Below are positions 62,201 to 64,000 of a stretch of 64,000 nt of DNA, piece after piece (the first letter of the stretch is position 1; each line of letters begins with the position of its first letter). The translations under genes and the position numbers were made by a program. Under the pieces are notes generated by a model. That model did no database searches, was not told the origin of the DNA, and saw only the letters and a list, made by a program, of their open reading frames with translations. Location: assembly GCA_000149265.1 (NCBI GenBank), contig CH003416.1, positions 1,572,770 through 1,636,769 of the forward strand. The letters run 5' to 3'. This DNA comes from Ciona savignyi. Taxonomy: Eukaryota > Chordata > Ascidiacea > Phlebobranchia > Cionidae.

Positions 62201-63775
62201 ATATATATATATATATATATTTAGTACTCTCGTGTACTGTTTTTACTTGCAGACCGTTTAAAACTTAAGAAACGCTAGACCGGTAATGTGGTAACATAAT
62301 GAGCATACCTGGTTATTTCAAAGAGAACTTTGTAACTAAGGAACTATAAATATTGTATTTGCTTTCTGTGCTCATAAATCGTACTAGTCATTAATAAACT
62401 AGACCTTGGAATAACCTGCAGTAATATCTTCCTACTGTGAAATCGACCAATGTGACCACGCAATTGTAGGCAAAGATTGTTTACCCAACACTATAGCATC
62501 ACACAGAGTAACACAATAGCATTATAAAAAAACATTAGAAATAAGATAAAATCATATCTATATAAAAAAAAATTGTTAAAACGGCAAAATACAAGTCAAA
62601 TTTATCGAGATTTTGAAACCTTTTTTGATGGACCCACAAAAAATCATTTAAGAATAACTGCCGTAGAATACCATATTGTGTATTGCATGAGTTTAAGGTA
62701 AACAAACGATTTGTTTTAATGTGAATATTTTTTGGTTTACTGCCAACACAATGGCTTCAATTAGTTCTTGTCACAAAACAACTTCTTCTTTTAAAAGTTT
62801 CAAACTTAACTGGTAAAAAGAGAAATCCTATGGAAACCGACTTGTGGTTGCTTAAACCTGATCACCTGGCCCATCCATTAAAAGTGGATATGAGTCATGT
62901 TGTATCTCTGCTATCTTTATGCAGGTGTTCACAGGAATCTATCTTTAATGAATGACTCAGCTGATCTTGTTTAACGGTCATGTTTTATCTATGAAATCTT
63001 TATAATAAAAAAAGTATTATATCCATGATATGCATGTGGGAATCTTGTAAGAGATATTGACTTGCAAAGTTTCCAATATACCCAGCATATGACCCTCATG
63101 GTCCATAGCTTGACACTTGCTGTATATATTGCAATTTCTTTGCTCTCATACAAATTTCTGCAAAATTTGTCTTCATTTCAGAATTTTGTTTGTATCTTAT
63201 GCTATAATGTGTATTAACTTAGAAGTCGATTAAAAGTGGCAGGTTTATTAATCACTTTAACATCAGATTAAATTAAAAAAATGGTTGACAACTTTTACAA
63301 ACAGGCAATTTAAATAACTACAGCCAAAATTAGTTATGGCAGTGGCAACAAGTGATATTTTGAATCTGATTTTTCTGTTATCAGTTTCAGATTTCGATTC
63401 TATATTTTCTTTTTTTATATATATATATATTTTTTAGAAAAAATCTTGATGCATGTTTTCATCATAAACAAATAAACTAAGCAATGGATTTAAATGCCCA
63501 ATTTAAATTGAATTCACAATAAACAATTTACTATTACTCCAGATTCCTAATGTTATCATCCTTTTTTAAGTAAAATCCCCTTTTTAACCCATATTCCCCC
63601 AGGTCGGGCAGTCCCGGATGACCCCCGTTTCACCCTCCTCCCCTCCGGTACGCTACGGTTGCTCCGTGCTCAGCCCGACCACGCCGGCAACTACAGATGC
63701 GAAGCTGCGAACGCGGTCGGCGCGCAACATGCACAAGTCTCACTCACAGTGGTCCCGTCCACCCCACTTAGTTTT
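40805..63775 (+). CDS. PXDN: Peroxidasin, N-terminal two-fifths (exons 1-16), continues past the window
   Basis: Peroxidasin is a secreted heme peroxidase of the extracellular matrix that forms sulfilimine cross-links in collagen IV. Exons: 40805-40995, 50331-50402, 52022-52093, 52991-53062, 54092-54163, 55661-55732, 56505-56695, 57443-57561, 58311-58393, 58698-58816, 59232-59352, 59698-59805, 60282-60443, 61043-61150, 61867-61983, 63603-63775. Allowing one extra base in exon 8, they join into 617 codons. Domains in order: signal peptide, Cys-rich LRR N-cap (CPTGCVCFVTTVRCMHL, nearly identical to animal peroxidasins), five LRR units, LRR C-cap, four Ig domains. This order identifies peroxidasin rather than other LRR-Ig proteins. 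The peroxidase and VWC domains are expected to the right of 64000. The ATG at 40805 was chosen because it starts a good signal peptide. The GT after 63775 leads into the next intron. Confidence 0.93.
42682..42689. promoter_or_regulatory. CREB/ATF palindrome in peroxidasin intron 1
   Basis: Perfect TGACGTCA; a single site, so chance is a real alternative. Confidence 0.35.
45363..45588 (-). repeat. Small inverted-repeat element, family A, copy 3
   Basis: Inverted relative to the other copies: starts GGGCAACACTAACAGAAGGGG, carries CACTAATCTCAACCC (reverse of the core), and ends with CCCTCATTTATCCCCC. Confidence 0.6.
47663..49909. mobile_element. DNA transposon with PIF/Harbinger-like ends, 2.25 kb
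   Basis: The left end GGCTGGATTCACACCAGAAC and the right end, read inward, GGCCGGGTTCACACCAAAAC form a terminal inverted repeat. TAA flanks both ends (47660-47662 and 49910-49912), the three-base target duplication typical of PIF/Harbinger. Inside each end are several GTCGT/AACGTTTTTGTCG motifs in both orientations. No intact transposase is present. A frame at 48674-48928 contains SDDELELLVLV, faintly like the N-terminus of Harbinger transposases, but it is too weak to call. Probably a decayed or non-autonomous copy. Confidence 0.75.
50331..55732 (+). CDS. PXDN: Peroxidasin exons 2-6: five LRR units, 72 nt each
   Basis: Each exon codes exactly one 24-residue leucine-rich repeat and has phase 2 at both ends: 50331-50402 (MRFNRIRSIPSSTF), 52022-52093 (LLNNNEIQSISEDAF), 52991-53062 (YLYKNRIRTIHKRAF), 54092-54163 (YLHDNKLVTVPSGTF), 55661-55732 (LLHANLIETLPNRLF). 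All have canonical acceptors and GTAAGT or GTGAGT donors. Peroxidasins keep this one-repeat-per-exon plan. Confidence 0.93.
54017..54057. repeat. Near-perfect hairpin in a peroxidasin intron
   Basis: Two 19-base arms (starting ACCATAGTATACTAAACAA) flank a 3-base loop with a single A/G mismatch, 35 bases before the LRR exon at 54092. Confidence 0.85.
55975..56242 (+). repeat. SINE copy with (AT)n tail
   Basis: Head GGTGGGTTAGGGTGTCCCC (degenerate tRNA-like) and body with GTTGTGTCCTTA and AACACACTACAACAGCTCTGG. The 3' end TGGGGATAAACATGAATATT runs into 30 or more bases of AT repeat (56207-56242). Confidence 0.78.
56505..56695 (+). CDS. PXDN: Peroxidasin exon 7: LRR C-terminal cap
   Basis: Codes RLDGNRLRCDCDLSWLATFL...AAAICHHPRTLSGRNI...FHCD, the cysteine-rich LRRCT pattern CxC...C...C of peroxidasin. 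The donor is AA|GTGAGT at 56695; an in-phase alternative ACA|GTACGT at 56683 would remove four residues. Confidence 0.9.
57443..58816 (+). CDS. PXDN: Peroxidasin Ig domain 1 (exons 8-10)
   Basis: Exons 57443-57561, 58311-58393 and 58698-58816. The first cysteine is in VTFRCGVRGSP, the tryptophan in NWYHDG, then LNEGSLMIQSSRQSDRG, and the second cysteine in NYKCTAENEVGS. Between SPQ and NWYHDG, in CCCCAAACCCCTGG (57527-57540), the frame shifts by one base; removing one base restores it. Exon 10 also starts Ig2 (PPVFVTVPRDQE). Confidence 0.87.
57655..57840 (-). repeat. SINE 3' part, minus strand, in Ig1 intron
   Basis: Starts with a TATCC-type tail (as ATAGGATAGGATATTTATG on the plus strand), then GTTTATCCCCGTG, the ATCACCTCGCGCC block and AACCCATTAATCCGCTGGG. 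The tRNA-like head is missing, as in a 5'-truncated copy. Confidence 0.72.
59232..59805 (+). CDS. PXDN: Peroxidasin Ig domain 2 (exons 11-12)
   Basis: Exons 59232-59352 and 59698-59805. VTFQCRSSGTP, RWYHNHERLP and NNGTYTCMAANSEG give the Cys-Trp-Cys pattern. The strand start is at the end of exon 10. Confidence 0.9.
60282..61150 (+). CDS. PXDN: Peroxidasin Ig domain 3 (exons 13-14)
   Basis: Exons 60282-60443 and 61043-61150, phase 1 throughout. PPIFTSNPTDQSAVQGRSV, LECNAEGVPAPKITWLRDG and EGTYTCKAKSSAG are typical I-set elements. Confidence 0.93.
61425..61560 (+). repeat. Degenerate SINE fragment
   Basis: CCTTGGTCAAGGCGC, AACCCAGTGGATTA and TTCAACACACTGTAGTAGC match blocks of the SINE family in order. 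Confidence 0.5.
61867..63775 (+). CDS. PXDN: Peroxidasin Ig domain 4 (exons 15-16)
   Basis: Exons 61867-61983 and 63603-63775. PPRFTVRPQNQRVRQG, FQCQVAGRPQPQIVWTVNG and HAGNYRCEAANAVGAQ. Exon 16 is much more GC-rich than any nearby DNA. After LTVVPSTPLSF the exon ends in phase 0 at TTT|GTAAGG. Confidence 0.9.
61985..62290. repeat. Imperfect tandem duplication at the start of intron 15
   Basis: ACGTTGTTGTTGGTTGCTTC occurs at 61991 and 62123; ATACAGTCA(A/T)TGATATATAT, GCAGGTCATT/GCAGACCGTT and ACCGGTAA follow in both. Period about 132 bases, enlarged in unit 2 by AT repeats. Confidence 0.8.
62291..63602 (+). other. Rest of peroxidasin intron 15
   Basis: AT-rich, no gene or recognised repeat seen apart from an AT/T tract near 63410-63440. 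Confidence 0.55.
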
Positions 63776-64000
63776 GTAAGGTGTGGAATTACTCCATTCT
63801 TGGATAGCATAGATACATGTTGGAGATAAAACAATAGAGTATTTTGCAAAATTACAATTATAAACGGTAAGCGTAAAACCGGCAAACAAACAAGAAAAAC
63901 ATAAAAACGGTGACTTAAGTCAATTTTAGATATAAATGAATAATTATTATCAATAACACTTTGCAAAAATTAAAACCCACAAAAACAATAAACGGAGACT
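63776..64000 (+). other. Start of peroxidasin intron 16
   Basis: Follows the TTT|GTAAGG donor; nothing else recognised before the window ends. Confidence 0.6.

Overview
The window is eukaryotic nuclear DNA. Genes are split into short exons with GT-AG introns, the noncoding DNA is AT-rich but not CpG-poor, and tRNA-derived SINE copies, small inverted-repeat elements and DNA transposons are scattered through it. The protein families (PPOX, a SoxC-type HMG factor with the SoxC C-terminal motif, hydroxylysine kinase, peroxidasin) point to an animal. The fast-evolving HMG box and the compact genes fit a tunicate such as an ascidian of the Ciona type; that placement is inference.

Layout, all genes on the + strand. 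(1) 1-2516: the last four exons of protoporphyrinogen oxidase; the gene begins before the window. (2) 5176-22653: a SoxC (Sox4/11/12) gene in two coding exons, with the HMG box in exon 1 and the conserved C-terminal motif in a small second exon 15.9 kb downstream. The intron carries almost no repeats but holds five perfect CREB/ATF palindromes and a group of octamer motifs. Exon 1 has several reading-frame breaks just after the HMG box. (3) 23.6-27.1 kb: a transposon-rich block with an intact 598-codon hAT transposase, a small inverted-repeat element, and a SINE copy interrupted by a 272-bp insertion that carries a 12-bp target duplication. (4) 27366-31130 and 32890-38500: two tandem hydroxylysine kinase-like genes with the same six-exon structure. 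Their introns are full of SINEs, tandem repeats and small dispersed elements, including a four-unit repeat of about 334 bp. (5) 40805 to beyond the right edge: the first sixteen exons of peroxidasin, coding a signal peptide, the LRR block and four Ig domains; the peroxidase domain lies outside. Its 9.3-kb first intron contains a 2.25-kb element with PIF/Harbinger-like ends flanked by TAA.

The genes do not form a pathway or operon; they are unrelated neighbours. No prokaryotic features, CRISPR arrays or rRNA genes were seen. The most useful new observations are the regulatory-looking SoxC intron, the nested insertion at 26.6 kb, the intact hAT gene without a visible 5' terminal repeat, the paralogous kinase pair with one possible GC-AG intron, and two places (SoxC and peroxidasin Ig1) where local frame breaks suggest assembly error or haplotype merging.
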